Below are positions 18,651 through 27,735 of a stretch of 64,000 bases of DNA, in pieces; the stretch's first letter is position 1; the number at the start of each line of letters is the position of its first letter. This DNA comes from Pseudoprimorskyibacter insulae (GTDB lineage: Bacteria; Pseudomonadota; Alphaproteobacteria; Rhodobacterales; Rhodobacteraceae). Below the pieces are notes generated by a model. The model made no database searches. It was not told the origin of the DNA and saw only the letters and a program-made list of their open reading frames with translations. Made by a program: the position numbers and the translations under genes. The DNA lies in the NCBI RefSeq assembly GCF_900302505.1, contig NZ_OMOJ01000002.1, positions 496,001 to 560,000 of the forward strand, in the 5' to 3' direction.

Positions 18651-18866
18651 TTAGACGTAGAATACGTCGCGGAACACGTGGCGTGCGATGTCTTCGCGCT
18701 TGATGCCGCGAGCAGCCAGTTCAGCGTCGGACAGCGACGTCAGGTACTGGATTTTTTGCATGCGGTGGTTCGATTCCGCTGCGTGAACAAAGGCGCGGCC
18801 GATTGCTGCGAAGATATTCGAAAAGATGTTGCCGTGCGAAACGGCATGCGTGTCGGTAAGAGCCAT
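18651..18866 (-). CDS. DUF1127 (YjiS-like) small protein
   Basis: 71 residues. The C-terminal half carries the DUF1127 pattern: LTSLSDAELAARGIKREDIA followed by RHVF. Short DUF1127 proteins in Rhodobacterales and Rhizobiales have been linked to RNA turnover and stress or phosphate adaptation (in Rhodobacter, CcaF1 is one), but which role applies here cannot be told. The N-terminal half is less conserved, with an amphipathic FSNIFAAIGRAFVHAAES. The gene is isolated, with a terminator behind it and a 260-bp gap upstream. Confidence 0.85.
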   Translation of the reverse strand: MALTDTHAVSHGNIFSNIFAAIGRAFVHAAESNHRMQKIQYLTSLSDAELAARGIKREDIARHVFRDVFYV

Positions 18867-19128
18867 TTGAGCTACCTCTATATATGCGTTTCTCCCTTGC
18901 AGACACAGATAACGCTAATGCTGCGGTGCAGCTAGAACCAAGTCCGAATACCGGCCTCCACAAAAATGCATGGCTTTCAATGCTTAACCAAAAAAGGCGA
19001 CCCGAAGGCCGCCCGTTTGGTCATGAAATTTCTGATGAAAACCGCTAGGATAAAGTGCAGTCAGATTGGAATATCTGACGCCCGTATAGGCAATGCAGTT
19101 TACAGATTTGTGACGATCCGCAGATTGA

Positions 19129-20268
19129 TTATTCGGCGGCCAAATGTTGAACCTTGATTGCCCGCTGAAACCGACGTTGGGCGATCCCGGTCAGATAGGT
19201 GAGCCGCCCACCGCAGATCGTGCCTTCGACTTGCAGGGACTCGGGGTTGACGATCACCAGATCGGCGCGTTTGCCATAGTCGATGGTGCCACGGTCGGCC
19301 ATGCGCATGATCTCGGTTGGGCCAGTGGTCACCAATCCCCAGGCGCGCGGCAGATCCCATCTGGGCTGCGCTGCCAGTTGGTACAATGCCGAAACAAGCC
19401 CGCGCTGGCCCGCCACGCCCGAGGCGACCGCATCGGCCAGTTGCGGCGGCAGGGCCTCGCATCCGCCATGCGGGGCAATTTGATCGACAGTCAGCACAAC
19501 AGGATCGCTGACCGCCCGGGCCAGTGCGGCCGCACTTCGGCGTTGCGGACGCTCACAGAGCTTGGCCCCGATCATCGAATAGGTTTCACGGGTTTCCCCG
19601 TCAGGGTCTGCTATGCTGCCATAGCTGACGCCCAGACCGTCAAAGGCTTCGGCCATACGGCACAGAAACCGGGGAACAGATTTGGTTCGCTGCGCCGCCT
19701 CGCTGGCCTTCAGGCGCAGAAGGTCTGGCGGCAGGCCGCATCCGGCGGGAACCATGCCGGGGTTTTTGACCGACCAAGCCACGGTATTGGCAAAGGTTAC
19801 GGACTTGACCGAATGACGCTGGATCAGGGCCAGTAGGCGGTCGGCATAGTCCGACATATGCGTTTCGCACACGATCTTGGCCCGCAAATCGACCTGGTCC
19901 GCATGGCCATTCAGGGCCGGTGCGGTCAAGATCTGTTCGACCCATGCCGGGTCTTTTGCGCCGCCTTCCCAGCTCCAACCAATGGCCGCCCAGAGCGTTG
20001 TTACCCCATTGGCGGCTGCATTGGCCTGCAATTGCCGGACCGTTTCCTCAATCCTGTCAGGCTCGTTCGCCCGTAGCCTTTGGGTCAAAAGCGTCGTTTC
20101 GTGCAGATCCACGATACCCGGCAGAATATGTAGGCCGCGCAGGTCGACTTCTGGCAGGGGCCCACGGGTGATCCGGCCGGCCTCAATCGCAACAGACCGC
20201 TGCTGCATTGCGCCGTCGCGCAAAACGCTCGCTCCTGTTAGGCGAATGGAAAGTGGGCCGGGTGTCAT
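19129..20268 (-). CDS. PhnM-like amidohydrolase, apparently lacking the usual metal ligands
   Basis: 379 residues with the overall layout of PhnM (alpha-D-ribose 1-methylphosphonate 5-triphosphate diphosphatase): an N-terminal beta domain, LPGIVDLHETTLL at the first metal site, and the C-terminal YGKRADLVIVNPE shared with PhnM and other amidohydrolases. Several ligand positions differ: PhnM LHTDNL reads LHETTL, ASHDDAT reads GSIADPD, and the terminal SSDYYP segment is not recognisable. It may be a non-canonical or inactive member. It follows thiQ by 132 nt on the same strand. The ATG at 20268 has only a weak ribosome-binding site; the frame is open to 20370. Confidence 0.65.
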   Translation of the reverse strand: MTPGPLSIRLTGASVLRDGAMQQRSVAIEAGRITRGPLPEVDLRGLHILPGIVDLHETTLLTQRLRANEPDRIEETVRQLQANAAANGVTTLWAAIGWSWEGGAKDPAWVEQILTAPALNGHADQVDLRAKIVCETHMSDYADRLLALIQRHSVKSVTFANTVAWSVKNPGMVPAGCGLPPDLLRLKASEAAQRTKSVPRFLCRMAEAFDGLGVSYGSIADPDGETRETYSMIGAKLCERPQRRSAAALARAVSDPVVLTVDQIAPHGGCEALPPQLADAVASGVAGQRGLVSALYQLAAQPRWDLPRAWGLVTTGPTEIMRMADRGTIDYGKRADLVIVNPESLQVEGTICGGRLTYLTGIAQRRFQRAIKVQHLAAE

Positions 20269-20400
20269 GTTCTGCTCGGAATTGGTTTTGAAAACTCCTA
20301 AGCATTCAATGTATCGAACCCGTGACAAAATCTGCGATTCTTCTGAACAAATCCCGGATTTTTGCCCCAAATCGCCCCAGAAAAAGGGCGTCTTTGATGT

Positions 20401-21102
20401 CTATTTTGACCCTAGGTAATCCGTTAGCGCTTTGGGCGGATTTTGCATCAGGGTTTTGATGTTTTCGGGCGGCGATGCCACGCCGTCGGCCACCACAATC
20501 GCCTTGGTGGCAAAGCGTTCGGCCTCTGCCGGGTCATGGGTCACCAAGAGGGCAGTCGCCGCAACGCGGGTCGCAAGGTCGATCACCAGATCCTGCATTT
20601 CGGCCCGCATCGCCGGTCCCAGGGCTGAAAACGGCTCATCCAGTAGCAGGCAGGGCCGGTCTTGCAGAAGGGCGCGGGCCAAACCGGCGCGGCTTTGTTG
20701 CCCGCCGGACAGGGTGCCCGGCTTGCGGTCCTCATATCCGGCCAGCCCAACTTGCGCCAAGGCGTCGATCAATGCGCGGCGCTGGTCGGCTGTCAGGTGG
20801 CGACCATCTGGCCGCAGCGCCAAGGATAGGTTCTGGCGCAGGGTTAGGTGCGGGAACAGGTTGTTGTCCTGGAACAACAGAGCCACCGGGCGCGCGCCGG
20901 GGGCGTGGGCGGTAATGTCGGTCCCATTCCAAAGGATGTGGCCAGTGGTCGGGGCACGAAACCCGGCGATCAGATCCAGAAGCGTGCTTTTGCCCGCCCC
21001 GGACGGCCCGATAATGGCCACGCGGTCACCTGTCTGAACCGAGAAATCCGCCGATAGCGCGAAGCCCCCGGTGTCATAGGTCAACTTGTCAAAGATCAGC
21101 AT
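20401..21102 (-). CDS. thiQ: Thiamine ABC transporter ATP-binding protein
   Basis: 233-residue ABC ATPase energising uptake of thiamine or TPP. Walker A is GPSGAGKST (residues 32-40), the Q-loop is LLFQDNNLF, the signature is LSGGQQSR, Walker B is CLLLDEPFSAL, and the H-loop is LLVTHDPAEAERFA. The ATG at 21102 has AAGGAGG 8 nt upstream and overlaps the end of thiP by 14 nt. An in-frame extension to 21141 is unsupported. It is the third gene of the TPP-riboswitch-controlled thiBPQ operon. Confidence 0.93.
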   Translation of the reverse strand: MLIFDKLTYDTGGFALSADFSVQTGDRVAIIGPSGAGKSTLLDLIAGFRAPTTGHILWNGTDITAHAPGARPVALLFQDNNLFPHLTLRQNLSLALRPDGRHLTADQRRALIDALAQVGLAGYEDRKPGTLSGGQQSRAGLARALLQDRPCLLLDEPFSALGPAMRAEMQDLVIDLATRVAATALLVTHDPAEAERFATKAIVVADGVASPPENIKTLMQNPPKALTDYLGSK

Positions 21103-22606
21103 TGACCCGGCCTCCTTTATCCAAGACCCAGAATAGCCCAAGGCTCAGGACCAAAAGCAACAGGGCGGCGGCGGCGGCTTGCTCTATCCGGTAGGCGCCC
21201 ATCAATCGGTAAATCTGCAAGGGCAGGGTGGCCCGGTCTGGGTTGGCGAACAGCGCGATCACCCCCAGATCCCCCATCGATAGCGCCGCCGTCAGCCCGG
21301 CGGCAAAGCCTGCAGGGCGGCGCAGGCGCGGCAGATAGACGAACCGAACCCATGCAAGGCCGGTTAGGCCAAGGCTTGCGCTCAGCCGGTCATAGTCATG
21401 GCGGATCGCTTCGGCCTCGGGGCGAAGGATGCGCAGGGCAAAGGGCAGGGCGACCGCGGCGTTGACGATGGCGGTTACGGGCAAGGCCACCGAAAACGGG
21501 TTCACGAAAGGCCGCACGATCAGGAACAACCCGATCCCCAGCACCAAGGGCGACACGGCAATCGCCGCCAAAGACAGCCATTCGCCCCACCGATTGGCCA
21601 GCGCCAGCGCGAGGGTCATCGACAGCGCGGTCGAAGCTGCGGCGATCGTGATCGAATGCCAAGCCGCGCGCCAGACCCCGGCGTCCAGACTGGTCAGGTC
21701 AAACACCCCGCGCCATAGCACCATGGTCATCGGCGTCAGCAGAAACAGCGCGGCCAGCAGGATCGCGGCAGTGTCGGTCAGGCGCGGCGCAAGGCCAGAG
21801 GTGTCCCAGCGCTGCACCACGCGGTCCAGCCCGGTGCCAAGGCTGCGCGGCGCGGCCACCGCCAGCGCAAGCGCCCCGGCCCCCATGGCCAGCCCCAGTT
21901 GCAGCAGTGCCAAAGTGGCGGCATGGCCCACGTTGAAATCAAAGCGCAGCGCCTGATAGATCGCCAATTCCACCGTCGTTGCCTTCGGCCCGCCACCAAG
22001 CGTCAGGGCGATGGCGAAACTTGACAGGCAAATCACAAAGATCACCGCAAAGGCCCCCGGCGCGATACGTGTCAGCATGGGCAGATCCAGCGTGCGGAAT
22101 ACGCTTCTGGGGCCAAGGTTCAGCGTTGCCGCCAGCCGATACTGTTCTGCCGGGATCGACAGCCAACCCTGTAGAAACAGGCGGGTGGCCAGCGGCAGGT
22201 TAAAGAACACATGCGCAATGACGACCCCGTGAAAGCCGTAGATCGAAAAGCTGGGCAATCCGGCCCAAGCCAGCAGCGCATTGACCAGACCCTTTTGCCC
22301 AAAGACGGCGATCAGCCCCAAAGCCGCAACGATGGTCGGTAAAACAAAAGGCGCGCCGAGAAGCGTCACCAGAAGCGCCCGCCCCGGAAACTGCCGCCGG
22401 GCCAGCGCCCGTGCCACGGGGATAGCCAGCAAAGTGCTGAACAGCGCCGATAGGAAAGCCTGCGACACGGTGAACCGCAAGGCTTGCCAATCGGCGGCGG
22501 TCAGGCCGGGCAACCGGCCTGACAACAGCAACACGGCGATGATCGGGCCAAAGATCAGCCCGATCACCAGCGCGGCTGCGCTTATTGCGACAAGGCGCGA
22601 CGCCAT
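21089..22606 (-). CDS. thiP: Thiamine/TPP ABC transporter permease
   Basis: 505-residue inner-membrane protein made of two fused permease halves, as is usual for ThiP. About 11-12 hydrophobic segments can be counted. Each half has an EAA-like loop (for example AATLNLGPRSVFRTLDLPML in the first half and SASLGLTGLAWVRFVYLPRL in the second). Its start overlaps thiB by 25 nt; a GAGGA lies directly against the ATG, suggesting coupled translation. Confidence 0.93.
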   Translation of the reverse strand: MASRLVAISAAALVIGLIFGPIIAVLLLSGRLPGLTAADWQALRFTVSQAFLSALFSTLLAIPVARALARRQFPGRALLVTLLGAPFVLPTIVAALGLIAVFGQKGLVNALLAWAGLPSFSIYGFHGVVIAHVFFNLPLATRLFLQGWLSIPAEQYRLAATLNLGPRSVFRTLDLPMLTRIAPGAFAVIFVICLSSFAIALTLGGGPKATTVELAIYQALRFDFNVGHAATLALLQLGLAMGAGALALAVAAPRSLGTGLDRVVQRWDTSGLAPRLTDTAAILLAALFLLTPMTMVLWRGVFDLTSLDAGVWRAAWHSITIAAASTALSMTLALALANRWGEWLSLAAIAVSPLVLGIGLFLIVRPFVNPFSVALPVTAIVNAAVALPFALRILRPEAEAIRHDYDRLSASLGLTGLAWVRFVYLPRLRRPAGFAAGLTAALSMGDLGVIALFANPDRATLPLQIYRLMGAYRIEQAAAAALLLLVLSLGLFWVLDKGGRVNADL

Positions 22607-23562
22607 TCCTCGACCGCTTCATCCCGCAGGGCTGCGGCTTCGTCTTCGGAATAGTACAGCGCCTTTTCCGGCAGGTTCAGTTCCTTGAACCCTTCGGGCC
22701 ATTTGCTGCTGTCCAGCTTGGCCGGGAAGGACCAGTTGCCGGTGGCGATCATGGTCTGGAACTCCTCGCTGAGGATATAGGCCATGAAAGCATCGGCCAG
22801 TTCCGGCTGATCGGTCCCGGCGATCTTGGCGGCCAGTTCGACCATGAAATAGTGACCTTCGGGGAAGATGGCCGCCTTCTTGGTGCGGTCTTCTTCGGCG
22901 ATGATGTGATAGGCGGGTGAGGTGGTGTAGCTCAGGACCATGTCGGCCTCACCATCGGTGAACAGGCCATAGCTTTCCGACCAACCCTTGGTCACGGTCA
23001 GGATCTTCGGCGCCAGTTTGGTCCAGGCCTCTTCGGCCTTGTCGCCGTAAACGGCCTTTACCCACAGAACCAGCGCCAGACCCGAGATCGAGCTGCGCGG
23101 GTCTTGGATGACGATTTTCAGATCGTCCGGCGCGTTCAGCAGCGCGTCAAAGCTGGCAGGCGCGTCGGCCATGCGTTCGGTGTTGTAGATGAACGCCGTG
23201 TGGCCGTAGTTGAACGGCAGGAACACCTCATCCGTCCATGCGATGGGCAGGGTCAGATCGCTGGTGTCTTGACCATGCGGGGCAAACAGGCCGCTTTCGC
23301 GCGCTTGCTTGGTGACATCGGTGTTCAGGCCGATCACTGCGTCGGCATCGGTCTGCTGGCCTTCCAGCAGCAGGCGCGGCAGCAGATCGCCCGGCTTGAA
23401 TTGCAGGTCGCAGCCGCACTGCGCCTCAAAGCCGGTTTCAATCGCGGGGCCGGGGCCCCATTCCGAGGTAAAATAGTCCGGTGCATAGACCGTCAGTACG
23501 GGCGTTTCGGCCAGCGCGGCGCTGGCTGTCATCAATCCCGCTGCAAATGCAAGAGCCTTCAT
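22582..23562 (-). CDS. thiB: Thiamine-binding periplasmic protein
   Basis: 326 residues. An N-terminal signal peptide (MKALAFAAGLMTASAALAE) directs it to the periplasm, where it captures thiamine or its phosphates for ThiPQ. Family features include TVYAPDYFTSEWGPGP near the mature N-terminus, the tryptophan- and tyrosine-rich AYHIIAEE region and the C-terminal YYSEDEAAALRDEAVEEWRR. The start at 23562 has GGAGGACG immediately upstream. It is the first gene after the TPP riboswitch. Confidence 0.94.
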   Translation of the reverse strand: MKALAFAAGLMTASAALAETPVLTVYAPDYFTSEWGPGPAIETGFEAQCGCDLQFKPGDLLPRLLLEGQQTDADAVIGLNTDVTKQARESGLFAPHGQDTSDLTLPIAWTDEVFLPFNYGHTAFIYNTERMADAPASFDALLNAPDDLKIVIQDPRSSISGLALVLWVKAVYGDKAEEAWTKLAPKILTVTKGWSESYGLFTDGEADMVLSYTTSPAYHIIAEEDRTKKAAIFPEGHYFMVELAAKIAGTDQPELADAFMAYILSEEFQTMIATGNWSFPAKLDSSKWPEGFKELNLPEKALYYSEDEAAALRDEAVEEWRRALSQ

Positions 23563-23621
23563 GGCGTCCTCCAAAATTGCGGCGAGAGGGCAAGATCGGA
23601 GTCGCAATGCGCGTTGTCTCA

Positions 23622-23712
23622 ACCTTCCCTCCGCCGGTGTTAACCGGTTCAGGTTCAACGGGTTCGCTTGCGCATCTCAGCCCAGTTACGGGCACCCCGA
23701 GGTGCGGCGGAA
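23622..23712 (-). promoter_or_regulatory. TPP riboswitch (THI element) in the thiB leader
   Basis: Read on the minus strand, the region contains the conserved THI-box parts in order: GGGGTGCCC, then GGCTGAGA (CTGAGA at 23680-23675), ACCCGTTGAACCTGAACC, and GGTTAACACCGGCGGAGGGA. It ends about 60 nt before the thiB start. TPP binding is expected to repress the transporter, probably at translation initiation, since no terminator with a U-run lies between it and thiB. Confidence 0.95.
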
Positions 23713-23744
23713 GCTAGTGCGACATTCGGTCAAAGGCAAGTGGT

Positions 23745-23770
23745 CCTGTCTTCTTCTCTTTCCCAAATAC
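23745..23770 (-). repeat. Intergenic element GTATTT...AAAGAGAAGAAG, copy 2
   Basis: On the minus strand this reads GTATTT, GGG, AAAGAGAAGAAG, ACAGG, matching the copy at 7890-7915 except at the three middle bases and one inserted A. It lies between the divergent aroC and thiB promoters, upstream of the riboswitch. Function unknown. Confidence 0.5.
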
Positions 23771-23851
23771 GCAAATGCACGGCCCGCCACGTGCAAAACG
23801 GCTTGAGGCAAGGCGCTGGCTGCCCTAATCACGGCCCAAAGGAGACATCTC

Positions 23852-24952
23852 ATGAGCCTGAATACCTTCGGTCATCTGTTCCGCGTCACCACTTGGGGCG
23901 AAAGCCACGGGCCTGCATTGGGCGCGACGGTCGATGGATGCCCTCCGGGGGTTGAGATCAATGAGGCGATGATCCAGCAGTGGTTGGATAAGCGCAAACC
24001 GGGTCAGAACAAGTTCACCACCCAGCGCCGCGAACCCGATGAGGTGAAAATCCTGTCGGGTGTCTTCGAGGGCCAAACCACCGGAACCCCGGTGCAGCTG
24101 ATGATCGAAAACACGGATCAGCGGTCGAAGGACTACGGCGATATCGTTGAAAAGTTTCGCCCCGGTCACGCCGATATCACCTATTGGCAGAAATACGGCA
24201 TCCGCGATTATCGCGGTGGCGGGCGCTCGTCCGCGCGGGAAACGGCGGCGCGGGTTGCGGCGGGCGGTTTGGCCCGTGCGGCTTTGGGCGTGCTGGCCCC
24301 GCAGATCGAAATCAAAGGCTACATGACCCAGATGGGGCCGCGCGGCATTGATCGGGCCAATTTCGACTGGGATCAGATCGATCAGAACCCGTTCTGGACG
24401 CCCGATGCTGTCGCTGCCGACGATTGGGCCGAGTACCTGAACGGGCTGCGCAAGTCCGGCGACTCGGTCGGGGCGATCATCGAAGTTGTGGCGCGGGGCG
24501 TTCCGGCGGGTCTGGGGGCACCGGTATATGGCAAGCTGGACACTGACCTATCCGCCGCGATGATGAGCATCAACGCCGTGAAGGCGGTTGAGATTGGCGA
24601 CGGTATGGCCGCCGCCATGCTGACCGGCACTGAAAACGCCGATGAGATTCGCATGGGGCCGAACGGGCCGGAATATACCTCGAACCACGCGGGCGGCATT
24701 CTGGGCGGGATTTCCACAGGGCAGGATGTGGTGGTGCGATTTGCGGTCAAGCCGACGTCGTCGATCCTGACGACGCGCAAGACGATCACCAAGTCGGGCG
24801 AAGATACCGAGATTATCACCAAAGGCCGCCACGACCCCTGCGTCGGCATTCGCGCCGTACCGGTGGGCGAGGCGATGATGGCTTGTGTGATCTTGGATCA
24901 CCTGCTGTTGCATCGTGGTCAGATCGGTGAAAACCGGGGCAAGATCGGTTGA
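23852..24952 (+). CDS. aroC: Chorismate synthase
   Basis: Last enzyme of the shikimate pathway, converting EPSP to chorismate with reduced FMN. 366 residues. Signatures seen are [14 protein letters not shown] at the N-terminus, [15 protein letters not shown] (with the preceding [10 protein letters not shown]), and the C-terminal [16 protein letters not shown] with [17 protein letters not shown]. An AAAGGAG ribosome-binding site is upstream of the ATG. It is coupled by a TTGA overlap to the HD-domain gene. Confidence 0.97.
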   Translation: MSLNTFGHLFRVTTWGESHGPALGATVDGCPPGVEINEAMIQQWLDKRKPGQNKFTTQRREPDEVKILSGVFEGQTTGTPVQLMIENTDQRSKDYGDIVEKFRPGHADITYWQKYGIRDYRGGGRSSARETAARVAAGGLARAALGVLAPQIEIKGYMTQMGPRGIDRANFDWDQIDQNPFWTPDAVAADDWAEYLNGLRKSGDSVGAIIEVVARGVPAGLGAPVYGKLDTDLSAAMMSINAVKAVEIGDGMAAAMLTGTENADEIRMGPNGPEYTSNHAGGILGGISTGQDVVVRFAVKPTSSILTTRKTITKSGEDTEIITKGRHDPCVGIRAVPVGEAMMACVILDHLLLHRGQIGENRGKIG

Positions 24953-25620
24953 TCGAAACGCTTCGCGCCGGGTTTCGCGCAGTGGCCGGGGCGGCCATGG
25001 CGCAGGACAGTGCGCATGATCTGGCGCATCTTGATCGGGTTTGGACCAGTTGCCAGACCATTGCGGCCCAAGATGGCGGGGATCTGCGCGTCCTTGTGGC
25101 TGCGGCCTACCTGCATGATCTGGTGAACCTGCCCAAAGACGCCCCGAACCGGGCCGAGGCGTCGCGGCTGGCGGCCCATCAGGCGCTGCCCTATCTAGCG
25201 CAGGCTGGGTATTCCGAGGCCGAACAGACCGCCACCGCCCACGCGATTGAGGCGCACAGTTTTTCCGCCGATATCACGTCCCAGACGCCCGAGGCGCGTA
25301 TTCTGCGCGATGCGGACAGGTTGGATGCCATTGGCCCTATCGGGGTGGCGCGGGTTTTTGCGGTCTCGGGCGGGCTTGGGCGTGCGCTGTATCATCCCGA
25401 TGATCCGTTCGCCCTGTGCCGGGATCTGGACGATACCCGCTATGCGATTGACCATTTCGCAGTCAAATTGCTGCGCCTTGAGGCCGATATGCTGACCGAT
25501 ACGGGCAAGCGATTGGCGCAGGACCGGACCGCGCATATGGTCGATTTCCTGAATTCACTGGCGATGGACATCGGCCATCCCGCACCAACCCATTGGCACC
25601 CTGAGGCATTGAATGCTTGA
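24949..25620 (+). CDS. HD-domain phosphohydrolase, YedJ-like
   Basis: 223 residues from a TTG start that overlaps the aroC stop (TTGA). The HD fold is indicated by [10 protein letters not shown] near residue 23, [13 protein letters not shown] with the HD pair, and [13 protein letters not shown] with the last Asp. Sequence order and length match E. coli YedJ, which also has about 20 residues before the first His, supporting the TTG start over an ATG at 24997. The substrate is unknown. It overlaps the next gene by 8 nt. Confidence 0.83.
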   Translation: MIETLRAGFRAVAGAAMAQDSAHDLAHLDRVWTSCQTIAAQDGGDLRVLVAAAYLHDLVNLPKDAPNRAEASRLAAHQALPYLAQAGYSEAEQTATAHAIEAHSFSADITSQTPEARILRDADRLDAIGPIGVARVFAVSGGLGRALYHPDDPFALCRDLDDTRYAIDHFAVKLLRLEADMLTDTGKRLAQDRTAHMVDFLNSLAMDIGHPAPTHWHPEALNA

Positions 25621-26557
25621 TTTTCTGACGATCACCTTTCCGATTTTCGCGCTTGTGGTGCTTGGGTATGCCTCGATCAAAATGGGGCTGTTCAAAAGCT
25701 CGGACATGGGGGTTTTGGGCAAGTTTGTCCTGAACATCGCCCTGCCGGGGCTGCTGTTTAACGCCGTGTCGCAGCGCAGTCTGGCTGATGTGATCGTGCC
25801 TGCCTACCTGATGGTTTATCTGGCCGCGGGGATCGCGACGGGGGTCATCATCTATCTTGTGACCAGCGCGCAAGGCACTGGCCCTGCACGTAAGGCCATC
25901 GCGGTCATGGGCGCGACTTGCCCGAATTCAGGATATGTTGGCTATCCGATCATTCTGATGTTGTTCCCCGAACTGGCGACCAGCGTTCTGGCGATGAACA
26001 TGGTGGTTGAGAACTTTATTTTTGTTCCGATCAGCTATGCCATGCTGGCCTTGTCCCGCCCGCGGGAGGGCGTGTCGTTCATCGGCAGCCTGTGGCACAC
26101 GCTGGTGGATGTGTTGCGCCGCCCGATGATTGTCGCGCTTCTGGCCGGGATGGCGGTGTCTTTGCTGCAAATTCCGATGCCGCTGATTGTCACGCGGACA
26201 ACCGGCCTGTTGGCCAGCGCCACCGCGCCGTTGGCGCTGGTGTTCATCGGTGGCATTCTGGCGGGCTTGCCCATGGCAGGGAACCGGCTTCTGGCGTCGC
26301 AGATCGTCTTTGCCAAGTTGATCCTGTCGCCCGCCTTGGCGGTTCTTGCGATCTTGGCCTTGCCGATGATCGGCTTGCCCACCCTGACCGGCGATTTGCG
26401 CACGGCGGCCATTTTGTCGACGGCCGTGCCGATGATGGGGATCTACGCGGTTCTGTCGGCGGAATACGGGCATGAGGGGCTGGCCTCGATCGCCTTGTTG
26501 GGCGCGACGATCGTGGCCTTTTTCACCCTGAACGGGCTGCTGTTCTATCTGGTTTAA
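25613..26557 (+). CDS. AEC-family transporter
   Basis: 314-residue inner-membrane protein of the auxin efflux carrier superfamily (members include malate, malonate or unknown-substrate transporters). Ten hydrophobic segments are apparent. The family's central helix-break regions are visible as KFVLNIALPGLLFNAV and CPNSGYVGYPIILMLFP in the first half, and STAVPMMGIYAVLSAEYGHE in the second. It is the third gene of the aroC unit. Substrate not assignable. Confidence 0.87.
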   Translation: MLDFLTITFPIFALVVLGYASIKMGLFKSSDMGVLGKFVLNIALPGLLFNAVSQRSLADVIVPAYLMVYLAAGIATGVIIYLVTSAQGTGPARKAIAVMGATCPNSGYVGYPIILMLFPELATSVLAMNMVVENFIFVPISYAMLALSRPREGVSFIGSLWHTLVDVLRRPMIVALLAGMAVSLLQIPMPLIVTRTTGLLASATAPLALVFIGGILAGLPMAGNRLLASQIVFAKLILSPALAVLAILALPMIGLPTLTGDLRTAAILSTAVPMMGIYAVLSAEYGHEGLASIALLGATIVAFFTLNGLLFYLV

Positions 26558-26955
26558 GCTGCGTTCAGCGCCGTATCCATCAGGGCTTTGATCACCTTCG
26601 GGTCGGTCTGCGCGACGATGCGGCCCAGTTCCTTGTCGCCTTTCAGAACGACCAAGGTCGACCGGCGCGGGATCTTCAGGCCCTTGGTCAACGCGTCTGA
26701 CCGGTATTCATCCCAATCGACGTTGATGAAGGTGATCTTGGATTCGTAAGCCGGGTTGTCGGCCTTCAGCTTGTTCAGCACGCGTTCCTGCGCGGCGCAG
26801 GTGCTGCACCAGCTGGCTTTGAAATCCAGAAACACGGTGTCGCCCTTGGCCAGATGGGTCTGAACCAATCCGGGCGTGTAGTCGATGGCAGCGGCCCAGA
26901 CACGCAGGGGCAGGGCGGCGGCAAGGCCAGAGGCAAGGAACAGGCGACGGTGCAT
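26554..26955 (-). CDS. Periplasmic thioredoxin-like protein
   Basis: 133 residues. The N-terminus MHRRLFLASGLAAALPLRVWA is a signal peptide. A thioredoxin fold follows with redox motif WCSTC (Cys50, Cys53) in LDFKASWCSTCAAQE and a proline loop KIPRRSTLVVL. It lies 11 nt after a CcdA-type membrane gene and is probably its periplasmic electron acceptor. The C-terminal half resembles the C-terminal domain of DsbD, so the pair looks like a split DsbD. Confidence 0.86.
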   Translation of the reverse strand: MHRRLFLASGLAAALPLRVWAAAIDYTPGLVQTHLAKGDTVFLDFKASWCSTCAAQERVLNKLKADNPAYESKITFINVDWDEYRSDALTKGLKIPRRSTLVVLKGDKELGRIVAQTDPKVIKALMDTALNAA

Positions 26956-26966
26956 TGTGTTCTCCT

Positions 26967-27677
26967 TTACAGTTTGACGGACAGGTCAATCAGCCAAGCG
27001 GGCAGATGTTCGATCAGCCAGCCTTCGATGATGTGATGCCATTGGAACAAGATCCCCAGACCGACCAATAGGAAGGCCGCGCCCAGCAGCTTGCGCAACG
27101 GGCCAGAGGCCGCGCGCAGTTTGGCATTGTAGCGCCCCAGCGCGCCGCGCGTGCCATAGGCCAGCCCCAGGATCAGGGTGGACACGCCTAGCGCAAAGGC
27201 GGCCATGATCGCGGTGACGCGCAGCAGCCCTTCGCCCTGACTGGCCAGCGCAATCGCGCCTCCAAGCGTCGGGCCGATGCACGGGCTCCAAACCAGTCCG
27301 AGCAGAAGGCCGCCCGCGAATTGCCCGCCAAGATCGCGGCTCAGGCCGTTCATCCGGGCATCGGCGCGGAAGGACAGGCCCTCGGTCGCGCGGGACAAAA
27401 GCCGTGCGCCTTGCGGGATCAACAGCGCCGCGCCGAACAGCACCATCATGCCTGCGCCAATGCGGGACAGGGTATCGACATCCAGCCCGATCAGGTGGCC
27501 AAAGGCCGTGACGGTGACGCCCATGACGACAAAGCTCAGGCTCATCCCGGCGGCAAGGGCGATGGGGCCGCGCGGGCTGGCTTGTAGGGCGGTGGCCAAG
27601 ACAATCGGCAACACCGGCACCACGCAGGGGTTGATGAGGGTCAGAAGCCCCGCGCCATATGCAAAGATCAGTTCCAT
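26967..27677 (-). CDS. ccdA: CcdA/DsbD-type transmembrane electron carrier
   Basis: 236 residues with six membrane segments. The two conserved transmembrane cysteines are in LINPCVVPVLP near residue 18 and LVWSPCIGPTLGG in the second half, as expected for CcdA/DsbD-beta proteins that carry electrons from cytoplasmic thioredoxin to the periplasm. The following gene encodes a secreted thioredoxin with WCSTC. A tlpA gene elsewhere in the window may be another client. Confidence 0.88.
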   Translation of the reverse strand: MELIFAYGAGLLTLINPCVVPVLPIVLATALQASPRGPIALAAGMSLSFVVMGVTVTAFGHLIGLDVDTLSRIGAGMMVLFGAALLIPQGARLLSRATEGLSFRADARMNGLSRDLGGQFAGGLLLGLVWSPCIGPTLGGAIALASQGEGLLRVTAIMAAFALGVSTLILGLAYGTRGALGRYNAKLRAASGPLRKLLGAAFLLVGLGILFQWHHIIEGWLIEHLPAWLIDLSVKL

Positions 27678-27708
27678 ATGCCAGATTTAGGCTGTTCGGG
27701 CATCCGCT

Positions 27709-27729
27709 GTCACCAAACGTTCTGGTGAC
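27709..27729. repeat. Inverted repeat between eamA and ccdA
   Basis: GTCACCA and TGGTGAC form a perfect 7-bp arm pair with a 7-nt AACGTTC loop, in the 58-bp gap between two same-strand genes. There is no T run on either side, so it may be an operator or a weak RNA hairpin rather than a terminator. Confidence 0.4.
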
Positions 27730-27735
27730 GCCCCT

